This document shows, piece after piece, positions 39,269 through 47,532 of a stretch of 64,000 bases of DNA. This stretch comes from Rhodocyclaceae bacterium. GTDB taxonomy: Bacteria > Pseudomonadota > Gammaproteobacteria > Burkholderiales > CAIKXV01. Made by a program: the position numbers and the translations under genes. The stretch covers positions 353,473 to 417,472 of the forward strand of contig JADCHX010000004.1 of NCBI GenBank assembly GCA_020248265.1, in the 5' to 3' direction. Each line of letters starts with the position of its first letter. Within the stretch, counting starts at the first letter, position 1. The notes below the pieces were generated by a model, which saw only the letters and a program-made list of their open reading frames with translations, made no database searches and was not told where the DNA came from.

Positions 39269-39302
39269 GGGGTCAGACCCTGGGGTCAGACCCCGGGGTC
39301 AG
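39269..39302. repeat. GGGGTCAGACCC palindromic repeat, copy A
   Basis: Nearly three units of the 13-14-base motif GGGGTCAGACCC(T/C)G in tandem, each near-palindromic. The minus-strand alpha/beta hydrolase gene takes its TGA stop (39299-39301) from the last unit. Confidence 0.85.
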
Positions 39303-40501
39303 CAGCGTGGCTGGAGCTTGTCCTCGAACCAGTCCCACATCACCGCGACGACCTTGGTCAGGTAGTCGCGCTGGCAGTGCTGGGCGCCTCCTTCCTCGGC
39401 GGTGAACACGCGCAGGGTCTTGTCCGGCGAGCCGCTCGCAGCGTACAGCGACTGGGCATCGACCAGCGGCACCTGCTCGTCGTCGGCGCCGTGCACGATC
39501 AGGAACGGGCAGCGCATCTGCTGCACCACGCCGTCGAGCCGGAATGGTTCGAGCTTCTCGAGCGCCTGTTCGACCGTGTCGACGCCGAGGATCCAGGTGA
39601 TGTGGTGGCCAGGTACCGACAGCGAGGTCTTGAACGAGGCGTCGATACGCTTCTTCCAGGTCGCGTAGTAATCCCAGATCGCGCCCCAGGCGATACACGC
39701 GGCAAAGCGCGGCTCGAGCGAGGCCATGCGCGGCGAGTAGTAGCCGCCGAGGCTGATCGCGACCACGCCGACCCGCTTGGCGTCGACATCAGCGCGCGTC
39801 TCGAGCCAGTCCATGCAGGCGGAACCGGCCTTCTCGTAGTCGTGGCGCAGCACCATGCCGCGGAAGCGGATCGCTTCACCGGTGCCGGGGCCGTCCATGA
39901 TCAGGCACGAGATGCCGCGCTTGATCAGCTCGGGCACGCCGCGCATGAACTGGATCTCTTTCGTCACGTCCAGCCCGTCGAAGTACACCACGCACGGCTT
40001 GCGCCCTTCGGACGAATTCTGCGCATGCACGAAGTAGCCGGGCAGGCTCGCCCCTTCGAACGGGATCTCGACGATCTCGATCTTCAGGTCGGTCTCGCCG
40101 ATGTAGCGGTGGAAGCAGTCGACGCCGCGCTTGTACGACGCCAGTGCCGCCGCATCCTTCGGCGTGCGGAAGCGCTCGGCCATCTGGTAGTAGTTCGCCG
40201 CGCGCAGGTAGGCGGCTGCCGCCGAATAGCGGTGGCCCGACTGGCTGCGCTCGTTGGCGAACGCGGTCACCGTGTCGGCCACGGTGTTGCAGGCATCGAA
40301 CCAGGCCTGGTCGTCCTCGGGGCCCTTGCCCTTGAGCAGGCGGCCGATACGGTCGAGTTCGCCGATCTCCGAGCCACCGTACGGCGCCGATCCGAGCATG
40401 TTGATGAATGCAGACGACCACCGGTAGTTGCCGGGAAAATACATGAAGTACTGGGGATCTTTCTTCGCCTCGTTCGCTGCAGCCATCGTGTCGCCTTTCA
40501 T
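39299..40501 (-). CDS. Alpha/beta hydrolase (FrsA/DUF1100-like, pseudooxynicotine-hydrolase-type)
   Basis: 400 residues. An alpha-helical N-terminal half (about 20-140) precedes the catalytic fold, as in the FrsA/2,6-dihydroxypseudooxynicotine-hydrolase group that cleaves C-C bonds. Nucleophile elbow GVVAISLGGYYS (Ser in a sIS-x-G variant of GxSxG), acid in VHGADDEQVP and His in GGAQHCQRD. Starts are ATG 40501 or ATG 40486. The Bug receptor gene lies 57 bases upstream on the same strand, and a 2-hydroxyacid dehydrogenase before that, suggesting a small catabolic operon. Substrate unknown. Confidence 0.85.
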   Translation of the reverse strand: MKGDTMAAANEAKKDPQYFMYFPGNYRWSSAFINMLGSAPYGGSEIGELDRIGRLLKGKGPEDDQAWFDACNTVADTVTAFANERSQSGHRYSAAAAYLRAANYYQMAERFRTPKDAAALASYKRGVDCFHRYIGETDLKIEIVEIPFEGASLPGYFVHAQNSSEGRKPCVVYFDGLDVTKEIQFMRGVPELIKRGISCLIMDGPGTGEAIRFRGMVLRHDYEKAGSACMDWLETRADVDAKRVGVVAISLGGYYSPRMASLEPRFAACIAWGAIWDYYATWKKRIDASFKTSLSVPGHHITWILGVDTVEQALEKLEPFRLDGVVQQMRCPFLIVHGADDEQVPLVDAQSLYAASGSPDKTLRVFTAEEGGAQHCQRDYLTKVVAVMWDWFEDKLQPRC

Positions 40502-40558
40502 GGATACGGTTGATTCCGCGCCGACCTGCGCGGTCCTGACGTGCGGTTCAGTCGGGGT

Positions 40559-41542
40559 TCAGAACTCTGCCTTGACGTTGGCCGTGCGCACGACGCGGCC
40601 CCATTTCTCGAACTCGCGTTTCAGGAACGCGCCGAAGTCCTCCGGTGATCCGCCGGCGACGTCGTAGCCCACGGCCGCCAGCTGTTCCCGACCCTCCGGC
40701 GAAAGCACCCGCTTGTTCACTTCGGCATTGATGCGCAGCACCTGGTCGCGGGCCATGCCTGCCGGCCCCATGATGCCGTTGAAGTTGCGCGACTCGAAGC
40801 CTGCCAGCCCGGCCTCGGCGACCGTCGGCGTGTCAGGCAGGCTTGGCGAGCGCTGCAGGCCGTTGACGCCGAGCGTGCGCACCCGGCCCTGCTTCATGAA
40901 GTCGAGCGCATTCGGGATCGACATGGTGATCACGTCGATATGGCCGGCGAGCAGGTCGACCTGCGCCGGCGCGACGCCCTTGTAGGGCACATGCACCATC
41001 TTCAGCCCGGCCATCGAGTTGAACAGTTCCATCGTCAGGTGGCCCACGGTACCCACCCCCGGCGAACCGAAGCTGAGCTTGCCCGGGTTCTTCCGTGCCA
41101 GCGCGATGAGTTCCTTGACCGAGCGTGCCGGCACCAGTGGGTGTACGACGACGGCGCTCGTGGTCGTGGTCACCAGTACGATCGGCAGCAGGTCCTTCAT
41201 CGGGTCGTAGCCGAGGTTGCTGCGGATATGCGGCGCGACGGTCAGCGGCCCGGGATTGGCGCCGAGCAGCGTGTAGCCGTCGGGTGGCGCCTTGGCGACG
41301 AACTCGGTGGCCGGGACGCCACCGGCCGCCGGCCGGTTCTCGACGAGCACCGGCTGGCCCCAGGCCTCGTTCAGCCGCTGGCTGACCAGCCGGGCGTTGA
41401 AGTCGGTAGGGCCGCCAGCGGCGAACGGTACGATGATGCGGATCGGGCGGGACGGATACTGTCCTTGCGCCCAGGTGCTGCCAGCCGCCACAAGCAGCGC
41501 GAGCGCGGCCGGCACGATCGATCGCTGGATCGATGAAGACAT
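40559..41542 (-). CDS. Bug/TctC family tripartite tricarboxylate-type periplasmic receptor
   Basis: 327 residues with a signal peptide of about 25 residues (LALLVAAGSTWAQG). Family blocks: YPSRPIRIIVPFAAGGPTDFNAR, QPVLVENRPAAGG, LLGANPGPLTVAPH, KLSFGSPGVGTVGHL and HVPYKGVAPAQVDLLAGHID. These proteins bind carboxylates, amides or aromatics and are greatly amplified in Burkholderiales, mostly without dedicated transporter genes, as here. The start at 41542 has GGAGGAG upstream; 42 further upstream codons are open but not plausible. Confidence 0.95.
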   Translation of the reverse strand: MSSSIQRSIVPAALALLVAAGSTWAQGQYPSRPIRIIVPFAAGGPTDFNARLVSQRLNEAWGQPVLVENRPAAGGVPATEFVAKAPPDGYTLLGANPGPLTVAPHIRSNLGYDPMKDLLPIVLVTTTTSAVVVHPLVPARSVKELIALARKNPGKLSFGSPGVGTVGHLTMELFNSMAGLKMVHVPYKGVAPAQVDLLAGHIDVITMSIPNALDFMKQGRVRTLGVNGLQRSPSLPDTPTVAEAGLAGFESRNFNGIMGPAGMARDQVLRINAEVNKRVLSPEGREQLAAVGYDVAGGSPEDFGAFLKREFEKWGRVVRTANVKAEF

Positions 41543-41738
41543 CGGTATTCTCCTCCGGGAGGTTCCGACTGCTGCCTCGTCGGGCCGCCTCTTCGGGTGG
41601 CCTCTGCGTGTTGCGCCCCTGCGGGAACCGCGCGGGCGCCGGGCGCTTCGGAACTGGATGCCAACCATACCAAGAAACGCGGTGCGGGGGCGGGCCCGCC
41701 ACCGTGCCAGGGCCCGGGGCGCGGCTCCGATCAGCGCA

Positions 41739-42707
41739 TCATCGTGCGAGCACCTCGGGATTGAAGATGCCGGTTGGCCGCCCCTCGGCGAAGGCGACCA
41801 CGTTGTCGAACGCCTCGCCGAAGTACTGCTCGTAGGTCTCGTGCGTTGCCCAGCCGTAGTGCGGCGTGCACACCACGTTGTCCATCTTCAGCAGCGGATG
41901 GTCGACCGGCACCGGCTCGTGCTCGAACACGTCCAGGCCTGCGTAGCCGGGACGCCCGGCCTGCAGCGCCGCCACCAGGACGCCCGGCGCGATCAGCTCC
42001 GCGCGTGCGGTGTTCGCCAGCAGCGACCGCGGCTTCATCAGCGCCAGGTCGGCCGCGGTCACCGAGTGCTTCGTCTCCGGCGTCAGGCGCAGGTGCAGCG
42101 ACAGCACGTCGGCCTCGCGGAAGAATCGCGCACGGTCCTCGATGAACTCGACGCCGGCTGCGGCCGCGCGCTCGCGCGAGCCGGCCCGGCCATGGGTGAC
42201 CACGCGCATGCCGAAGCCGCGGCCCATCTGCGCGACCAGCTCGCCGATGGTGCCGAAGCCGAGCAGGGCGAGTGTCTTGCCGCGCATCGTGAAGCCGAGC
42301 GTGGTCGGCTCTTCGCCGCGCTGCATGCGGCCGGCCTCGAGCGGGATCGAACGCGCCGCGGCGAGGATCAGCGCGAAGGTATGCTCCGCCGGCGACACCG
42401 GCGACTTGCTGTTGCCGGTGGCGATCGCGATGCCGCGCGCGGTGCAGGCGGCGACGTCGATGTGGTGGGTGGTGCGTGCGAGCTGGCTCACCATCCGCAG
42501 CGAGGGCAGCCGCTCGATCAGCGCCGCCGACACCGGCGTGCGTTCGCGGATCAGCACCAGTGCCTCTGCTCCGGCCAGCTGTGCCGCCAGGGCCGCCGGT
42601 TCCGTCGGCGAATCGGTGAACACGCTGACCTCATGGCCGGCGAACTTCGAAAAGCAGCCAAGGCTGCGCACCAGGTCCTGGTGGTCGTGCGGAATGGCGA
42701 TCTTCAT
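41739..42707 (-). CDS. D-isomer-specific 2-hydroxyacid dehydrogenase (minus-strand paralogue)
   Basis: 322 residues. NAD-binding loop ALLGFGTIGELVAQM (GxGxxG), catalytic Arg in ANTARAELI, Glu in DVFEHEPVP and His in CTPHYGWATHETYEQ are all present. It resembles the divergent gene at 42882-43856 throughout (N-terminal MKI.I..D.Q, C-terminal LKMDNVV.TPH.G). The start at 42707 begins the conserved MKIAIPHDHQ; the open frame continues antisense through the divergent gene, an artefact. It probably reduces 2-keto acids or oxidises D-2-hydroxyacids. Confidence 0.93.
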   Translation of the reverse strand: MKIAIPHDHQDLVRSLGCFSKFAGHEVSVFTDSPTEPAALAAQLAGAEALVLIRERTPVSAALIERLPSLRMVSQLARTTHHIDVAACTARGIAIATGNSKSPVSPAEHTFALILAAARSIPLEAGRMQRGEEPTTLGFTMRGKTLALLGFGTIGELVAQMGRGFGMRVVTHGRAGSRERAAAAGVEFIEDRARFFREADVLSLHLRLTPETKHSVTAADLALMKPRSLLANTARAELIAPGVLVAALQAGRPGYAGLDVFEHEPVPVDHPLLKMDNVVCTPHYGWATHETYEQYFGEAFDNVVAFAEGRPTGIFNPEVLAR

Positions 42708-42881
42708 GGGCAGTCGGAGCCGGTGGATGCTGTCGGGACGCCGATCATAGCCGCTCGCCACAGGGCGGACGGATGCCGGGCGCTGGCATAATCCGTGATT
42801 GCCCGCGACCGTGGCCCCGATCGTGGCCCGACCGCGGGCCCGACCGCGCGCCGCGCCCGCACACGTCACCCAGGAGCTTGC

Positions 42882-43856
42882 ATGAAGATCTTCATCGCCG
42901 ACGACTACCAGTCCGCCACGCCGAAACTCGCCGCCTGGTCGAAGCTCGCCGGGCACGACGTGACCGTGTGCACCGAGACCATCAAGGACCCGGCGAAGCT
43001 GCCGGCCGGCATCGAGCAGGCCGAAGCCCTGCTGCTGATCCAGCAGCGCGCACCGTTCACCCAGGCCCACCTCGACCGGATGCCGAAGCTGAAGGTGATC
43101 GCACAGACCGGCAAGAACGTCGCGCACATCGACATGGATGCCTGCACGAAGCGCGGCGTCGCGGTGGTGGCTGCCGGCGTCGGCTCGCCCTACGCCCCGG
43201 CCGAACTGGCCTGGGGCCTGATCTTTGCCTCGCTGCGCAGCATCCCGCAGGAAGTCGCGGCCCTGCGCGCCGGGCAATGGCAGTCGACCGTCGGCGTCGG
43301 GGTGCATGGCAAGACGCTCGGCATCTACGCCTACGGCAAGATCGGCAGCCTGGTGGCGAAGGCCGGCGCGGCCTTCGGCATGAAGGTGATCTGCTGGGGC
43401 CGCGGTGCCTCGCTGGAAAGGGCGAAGGCCGATGGCTTCGAGGCCGCGGCCTCGCGCGAGGCGCTGTTCTCGCAGTCCGACGTGCTGTCGATCCACATCC
43501 CGCTCAACCCGGAGACGCGCGGCATCGTCACCGCCGCCGACCTGGCGATGATGAAGCCGACCGCGCTGTTCGTGAACACCAGCCGCGCGCCGCTGGTTGC
43601 AGCCGGCGCGCTCGAGGCTGCGCTGACTGCGGGCCGTCCCGGCTTCGCTGCGGTCGACGTATTCGAGGACGAGCCGGTGTATGGCGCCGCCCATCCGCTG
43701 CTGAAGATGGACAACGTGGTCGCCACGCCGCACCTGGGTTATGTCGAGCAGTCCACCTACGAGATGTACTTCGCGGCCGCGTTCGACAACCTGGTGGCGT
43801 TCGCGAACGGCAAGCCGCAGCACGTGCTGAATCCGGAGTCGCTGGCGGCGAAGTAG
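42882..43856 (+). CDS. D-isomer-specific 2-hydroxyacid dehydrogenase (plus-strand paralogue)
   Basis: 324 residues, same architecture as the divergent neighbour: catalytic Arg in NTSRAPLV, Glu in DVFEDEPVY, His in ATPHLGYVEQSTYE. The NAD loop reads GIYAYGKIGSLV, so the first Gly of GxGxxG is Ala. CAGGAG precedes the ATG at 42882. The 174 bases between the two divergent genes are very GC-rich, with repeated GACCGCG/GGCCCGA blocks, and must contain both promoters. Confidence 0.93.
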   Translation: MKIFIADDYQSATPKLAAWSKLAGHDVTVCTETIKDPAKLPAGIEQAEALLLIQQRAPFTQAHLDRMPKLKVIAQTGKNVAHIDMDACTKRGVAVVAAGVGSPYAPAELAWGLIFASLRSIPQEVAALRAGQWQSTVGVGVHGKTLGIYAYGKIGSLVAKAGAAFGMKVICWGRGASLERAKADGFEAAASREALFSQSDVLSIHIPLNPETRGIVTAADLAMMKPTALFVNTSRAPLVAAGALEAALTAGRPGFAAVDVFEDEPVYGAAHPLLKMDNVVATPHLGYVEQSTYEMYFAAAFDNLVAFANGKPQHVLNPESLAAK

Positions 43857-43894
43857 CAGGGTCCGCGCCCGCCGCTGCGCGGGCGAGTTCCGTT

Positions 43895-44134
43895 TCAGGC
43901 CGGAGCGTCGGACAGTTCCAAGCGCTGTTCGATCCGGTCGAGGCGCCGGTCGATGTGGTCGATGCGTGCGGACATGTGCGCCATGTCGCCATGGAGCGAG
44001 GCGACGTTGTGTTCCAGCGAAGACACGCGCAGCGTGAGCGTGTCGAGTCGCTCGTGCGTCGAACGGATGTCGGCGCGGATCGCCCGCAGGTGCTCGAGTA
44101 CGAGGTCTGTCATGGCTGGATTCATTTCAGTCAT
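43895..44134 (-). CDS. Small coiled-coil protein 1 of a three-gene set
   Basis: 79 residues, charged, no signal peptide or membrane segment. Heptads run through LEHLRAIRADIRST, LDTLTLRVSSLEHNVA and IDHIDRRLDRIEQRLEL, predicting one long helical coiled coil. AGAGGTC precedes the ATG at 44134. Two similar-sized genes with the same closing pattern (R-x-(E/D)-x-R-L) lie upstream on the same strand. No family recognised; possibly oligomeric scaffolds or phage-derived small proteins. Confidence 0.7.
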   Translation of the reverse strand: MTEMNPAMTDLVLEHLRAIRADIRSTHERLDTLTLRVSSLEHNVASLHGDMAHMSARIDHIDRRLDRIEQRLELSDAPA

Positions 44135-44203
44135 CGCAAGACCTCTGATCGTGCTCGGGAACCAGACAGAAAGCCTGGCCGGAAAACCACTGATTCCTAC
44201 GGG

Positions 44204-44410
44204 TTACTCGACGGTTGTCGAGCGGGGCAGGCCGGACCCCTGCGGGGCGCGGATGCCCATGGCGGCCATGCGGGCCTCCCTGCGGTCCATGCGCGCTTCC
44301 ATCCGATCGAACGTGCATGCGATGTCCGCGATGTCGGCCTTCATGCGCGCCATCGTCTCCCGGATGTCGAGGACGATCTCAAGTGCAGTCTTCCATTCCT
44401 GGTCAGTCAT
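44204..44410 (-). CDS. Small coiled-coil protein 2 of a three-gene set
   Basis: 68 residues from the ATG at 44410, which follows GAAAGGACGG; an ATG at 44461 upstream is less likely. MTDQEWKTALEIVLDIRET leads into a heptad helix with ARMKADIADIACTFDRMEAR and MDRREARMAAM, then a short Gly/Pro-containing tail. No membrane segment. It lies between the other two members of the set, with gaps of 69 and 25 bases. Confidence 0.6.
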   Translation of the reverse strand: MTDQEWKTALEIVLDIRETMARMKADIADIACTFDRMEARMDRREARMAAMGIRAPQGSGLPRSTTVE

Positions 44411-44435
44411 GCGGCCCGTCCTTTCGCTCGACGCG

Positions 44436-44654
44436 TCAGTCGTCGGCATCCCGGAGTCCAAGTCGTCGTTCCAGACGATTCAATTGCCGATCAAATCGAT
44501 CGTGACGTTCATTCAGATGCGCAACCTCGAGTTCGGTGGTTGCCGTCCGTACGTCATGATTCGAAGCACGAGCCTTGAGGTTCGACAGGTCAAATGCCAT
44601 TCTGTCCATCGTTCCACGGAACTCGCGCAGGTACTCCAATATTAGATTATCCAC
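44436..44654 (-). CDS. Small coiled-coil protein 3 of a three-gene set
   Basis: 72 residues from a GTG at 44654 preceded by GAGGGAGGATCG. MDNLILEYLREFRGTMDRM resembles the start of protein 1 (TDLVLEHLRAIRADI), and the C-terminal LNRLERRLGLRDAD resembles its LDRIEQRLELSDA, so 1 and 3 are probably homologous. Predicted all-helical. It is the first gene of the trio in the direction of transcription; the PanE-like gene lies upstream across 93 bases on the same strand. Confidence 0.65.
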   Translation of the reverse strand: MDNLILEYLREFRGTMDRMAFDLSNLKARASNHDVRTATTELEVAHLNERHDRFDRQLNRLERRLGLRDADD

Positions 44655-44747
44655 CGATCCTCCCTCATCGCAAGCGCCCGTCCATGCGACGAATTCTCGC
44701 CGCTTGCGACCTACCAGACGCCTCGGGAAAACCGCCTTTCCGCGTAA

Positions 44748-45821
44748 CTACCCGATCACTTTCCAGTCAGCCACCAGCCCCGGCGACGGCGTGAACTCCC
44801 CACGCTCTACCCGTCCGACCAGCTCGGTCAGCCGCGCATTGACCGGCGCCTGCACGCCGATCTTCGCGCCCTCGGCAGCGATCATCCCGTTCAGGTAGTC
44901 GATCTCGGTGCGCCGGCCCTTGTGCATGTCCTGCGCCATCGACGGACGCTGTCCGTCGCCGCGCCGGCCGGCGAGTTCGATCAGCACGTTCTCGATCTCG
45001 GTCAGCGCATCGGCGTGGCCTTCGCCGGCCAGGGCCAGGGTCTCCGGCTCCAGCCCCTGCTGTGGGGAGATCGAATAGCCGAGCGCCTGTCCGACGCGTA
45101 CCGCCTCCGAGCCCAGCTTGATCGAGATGCGGCGCGTCTGCTGCGCGAGGTCGCGGCCGTTGCCGCCGAGCCCGGTGGCTGCGCACAGCCCGTTGCGCAT
45201 CACGTTGATGATCAGCTTCGACCAGCGCTCGCCCCACAGGTTGGTGGTGGCCTTCGCGCTGTCGGCCGCGCGCATCAGCGCGGCGAACTGTTCGACCCGC
45301 GGCGTGATCCGCCCGTGCACTTCCCCGATCCGGTAGACGGTGTGCTTCTCGCCGCCGAGATGGATGTGCCGTTGCACATGGCCCGGCCCGTCGAGTTCCG
45401 CGGCGAGCAGGCTCACGCAGCAGCCGACCGTCTTCCCCCAGCCGACCACGCCAGCCAGGCGTTCCTCGTTGATCGAGTTCTGCATCGACACGAAGTAGCC
45501 GCCGGGCGCGACGTACGGCTTGATCAGGTGCGCCGCCCACTCGGTGTCGTAGGACTTCATTGCGATCACCGCGATGTCGAAAGGCGGCCGCTTCGACAGC
45601 TGAGGCACGTCGCAGATGTGGAGGGCTTCCACCGGCACCACCACCGACTCTTCCGGCGTCATGCCGTCGATTGCGAAGCCGTCGCGGCGGATCTTCTCGA
45701 CGTGTTCCGGCCAGCCGTCGACCAGCGTCACGTCGTGGCTGGCCTTCTTCAGCAATGCGCCGGCGTAACCGCCGATCGCGCCTGCGCCGACGAACACGAT
45801 GCGGGGAGCGGGGCTGGGCAT
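44748..45821 (-). CDS. 2-dehydropantoate 2-reductase-like (ApbA/PanE family) dehydrogenase
   Basis: 357 residues. N-terminal Rossmann loop IVFVGAGAIGGYAGALL, then FDIAVIAMKSYDT and VSMQNSINEE; the C-terminal helical domain has NLWGERWSKLIINVMRNG with the catalytic Lys, and late ARLTELVGRVERGE. About 50 residues longer than E. coli PanE, and placed among hydroxyacid enzymes, so it may act on another 2-keto acid rather than in pantothenate synthesis. GGAGG precedes the ATG at 45821. Confidence 0.85.
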   Translation of the reverse strand: MPSPAPRIVFVGAGAIGGYAGALLKKASHDVTLVDGWPEHVEKIRRDGFAIDGMTPEESVVVPVEALHICDVPQLSKRPPFDIAVIAMKSYDTEWAAHLIKPYVAPGGYFVSMQNSINEERLAGVVGWGKTVGCCVSLLAAELDGPGHVQRHIHLGGEKHTVYRIGEVHGRITPRVEQFAALMRAADSAKATTNLWGERWSKLIINVMRNGLCAATGLGGNGRDLAQQTRRISIKLGSEAVRVGQALGYSISPQQGLEPETLALAGEGHADALTEIENVLIELAGRRGDGQRPSMAQDMHKGRRTEIDYLNGMIAAEGAKIGVQAPVNARLTELVGRVERGEFTPSPGLVADWKVIG

Positions 45822-46162
45822 GTTCTTCCTCCTTCGGGGCGGGCGGCGCGGCGCCGTCTCTTGCATGCGGGAATGTTCACCGCAGAGATTAACATCCGAC
45901 CGTTGGCGAATTCCCGACAAACAGAGCCCGATCCGCGCTGGATGATGCAGATCGGCGAAGTGGCCGCCGCGGCTGCAGCCTATCGCGACATGGCGGCCGC
46001 GATGCCGCGCTGCTGCAGCGGCTCTGCGTGGTCGAGTACATGCTGGGCAACCTCGACGATGCGATCGGCTGCCTCACCGCTGCGCCCCGGGTTGTCGATC
46101 GCGCACGATGGACGAGACCGCGTTCGCGTCTGAGCTGTCGGCGCTGCTGCGCCAGGCCTGGC
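45822..46162. other. 341-base gap with only a doubtful TPR-like scrap
   Basis: No convincing gene. A plus-strand stretch around 46010-46075 reads LCVVEYMLGNLDDAIGCL, which looks like part of a TPR repeat, without a start, stop or continuation in frame. A short ORF from 46108 (MDETAFASELSALLRQAW) runs into repeat copy B. It may be the remnant of a small gene. Confidence 0.35.
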
Positions 46163-46201
46163 GGGGTCAGACCCCGGGGTCAGACCCCAGGGTCAGACCC
46201 G
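46163..46201. repeat. GGGGTCAGACCC palindromic repeat, copy B
   Basis: Three tandem units of GGGGTCAGACCCC / AGGGTCAGACCC, starting ten bases beyond the stop of the minus-strand dehydrogenase gene at 46211. Confidence 0.85.
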
Positions 46202-46210
46202 GACTGCCAT

Positions 46211-47278
46211 CTAGTTCATCGCTTCGATGATCGCCTGGGTCATCGCCCGTGTGCCGCCGCCCGCGCCACCGCCCAGGTCGCTTGTGACCCGGTCGCGCCG
46301 CTCGAGAACCGAGGTCAGCGCGCGCTCGATGCGCGCCGCCGCGTCCAGTTCGCCCACGTGCTTGAGCAGCATCGTCGCCGACAGGATCATCGCCATCGGG
46401 TTGGCGATGTCGCGCCCGGCGATATCCGGCGCGGTGCCGTGCACGGCTTCGAAGATCGCGCACTGCTCGCCGATGTTCGCGCCCGGTGCCATGCCCAGCC
46501 CGCCGACCAGCCCGGCGCCGAGGTCGGAGACGATGTCTCCGTACAGGTTCGCCAGCAGCAGGCAATCGTAGCGCTCCGGCGCCAGCACCAGTTCCATGCA
46601 CAGCGCGTCGATCACCCGGTCGCGTGCCTCGATCTGCGGGTAGCCGGCGGCGACATCCATCGCGGCGCGCAGGAAGAGGCCGTCGGTCAGCTTGAGCACG
46701 TTCGACTTGTGCGCCACCGCCAGCTTCTTCCGCCCGAGCCGCATCATCGTCTCGCAGGCGAACTTCGCTGCCCGGGTGGTCGCGCCGCGGGTGATCGTCT
46801 TGATCGCCTCGGCGGTGTCGTCGTCGACCATGCGCTCGCGCCCGAGATACAGGTCTTCGCTGTTCTCGCGAAAAATCAGCAGATCGACGTCCTGGTAGCG
46901 CGACGGCACGGCCGGGAAGCTGCGGATCGGCCGCAGGTTCATGTACAGGTCGAACTCCTTGCGCAGCGCGATCGCGACGCTCGGGTAAACCCGGGGCTCG
47001 GCTGTCGGATTCATCCGGTGCGCGCCGACCTCGATGCGGTAAGGCGTGCCGAACGGCGTGCCGGTCGGCCCCTTCAGGGCCAGGCCAGTCCTGCCGATGG
47101 AAGCGAATACCGCCGGGCCGAGGGCGGGCAGGCCGGACGCCTGGGCGGCGAGTCCGGCCGGCTGGACATCCCAGTCGAACTGGGCGCCGCTGGCCTCGAC
47201 GATGGCCCGCGCGGATGCCGTGACTTCCGGGCCGATGCCATCGCCCGGGATCAGTGTGATTTCGCGCCTGGTGTCCAT
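46211..47278 (-). CDS. Isocitrate/isopropylmalate dehydrogenase family protein
   Basis: 355 residues. ITLIPGDGIGPEVT opens the fold; DLYMNLRPIRSFP, the substrate-loop Arg, and FRENSEDLYLG follow; ANLYGDIVSDLGAGLVGGLG carries the metal Asp residues; EAVHGTAPDIAGRDIANP is the NAD(H)-preferring cofactor site. It could be an NAD-dependent isocitrate, isopropylmalate, tartrate or homoisocitrate dehydrogenase; phylogeny is needed. Start at 47278 has GGGGAGG seven bases upstream; a second ATG six bases earlier leaves no spacer. Confidence 0.9.
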   Translation of the reverse strand: MDTRREITLIPGDGIGPEVTASARAIVEASGAQFDWDVQPAGLAAQASGLPALGPAVFASIGRTGLALKGPTGTPFGTPYRIEVGAHRMNPTAEPRVYPSVAIALRKEFDLYMNLRPIRSFPAVPSRYQDVDLLIFRENSEDLYLGRERMVDDDTAEAIKTITRGATTRAAKFACETMMRLGRKKLAVAHKSNVLKLTDGLFLRAAMDVAAGYPQIEARDRVIDALCMELVLAPERYDCLLLANLYGDIVSDLGAGLVGGLGMAPGANIGEQCAIFEAVHGTAPDIAGRDIANPMAMILSATMLLKHVGELDAAARIERALTSVLERRDRVTSDLGGGAGGGTRAMTQAIIEAMN

Positions 47279-47532
47279 GTCCATCCTCCCCTGTCGATAG
47301 CCTTCGATGATACCCAACGAGCGGCGGCCACCATGCCGGCGGTCCGGAGGTCGCGTGTTGTGTTTAAGCAACATCCGGGCTGTCAGATGCGCTCCGAATG
47401 CACACCGAAGTTGTGATCGCGCCGGTTCAGTCGGCAAAATGCCGACACTTCTCAGTTCTGGGAAGTCTGGGTGGCGGCGAACCTTAAGGCGTCGGCATCC
47501 ACCACTTCGAAGCTTTTCAGGAGGCTCTTACT

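Noticed and set aside
39269-39302. Short tandem repeats considered as a CRISPR array
   Set aside because: Units are 13 bases, adjacent without spacers, and no cas genes are present.
41739-43823. Single 694-codon minus-strand frame spanning both hydroxyacid dehydrogenases
   Set aside because: Only the part from 42707 onward is the real enzyme; the upstream half is antisense to the plus-strand paralogue.
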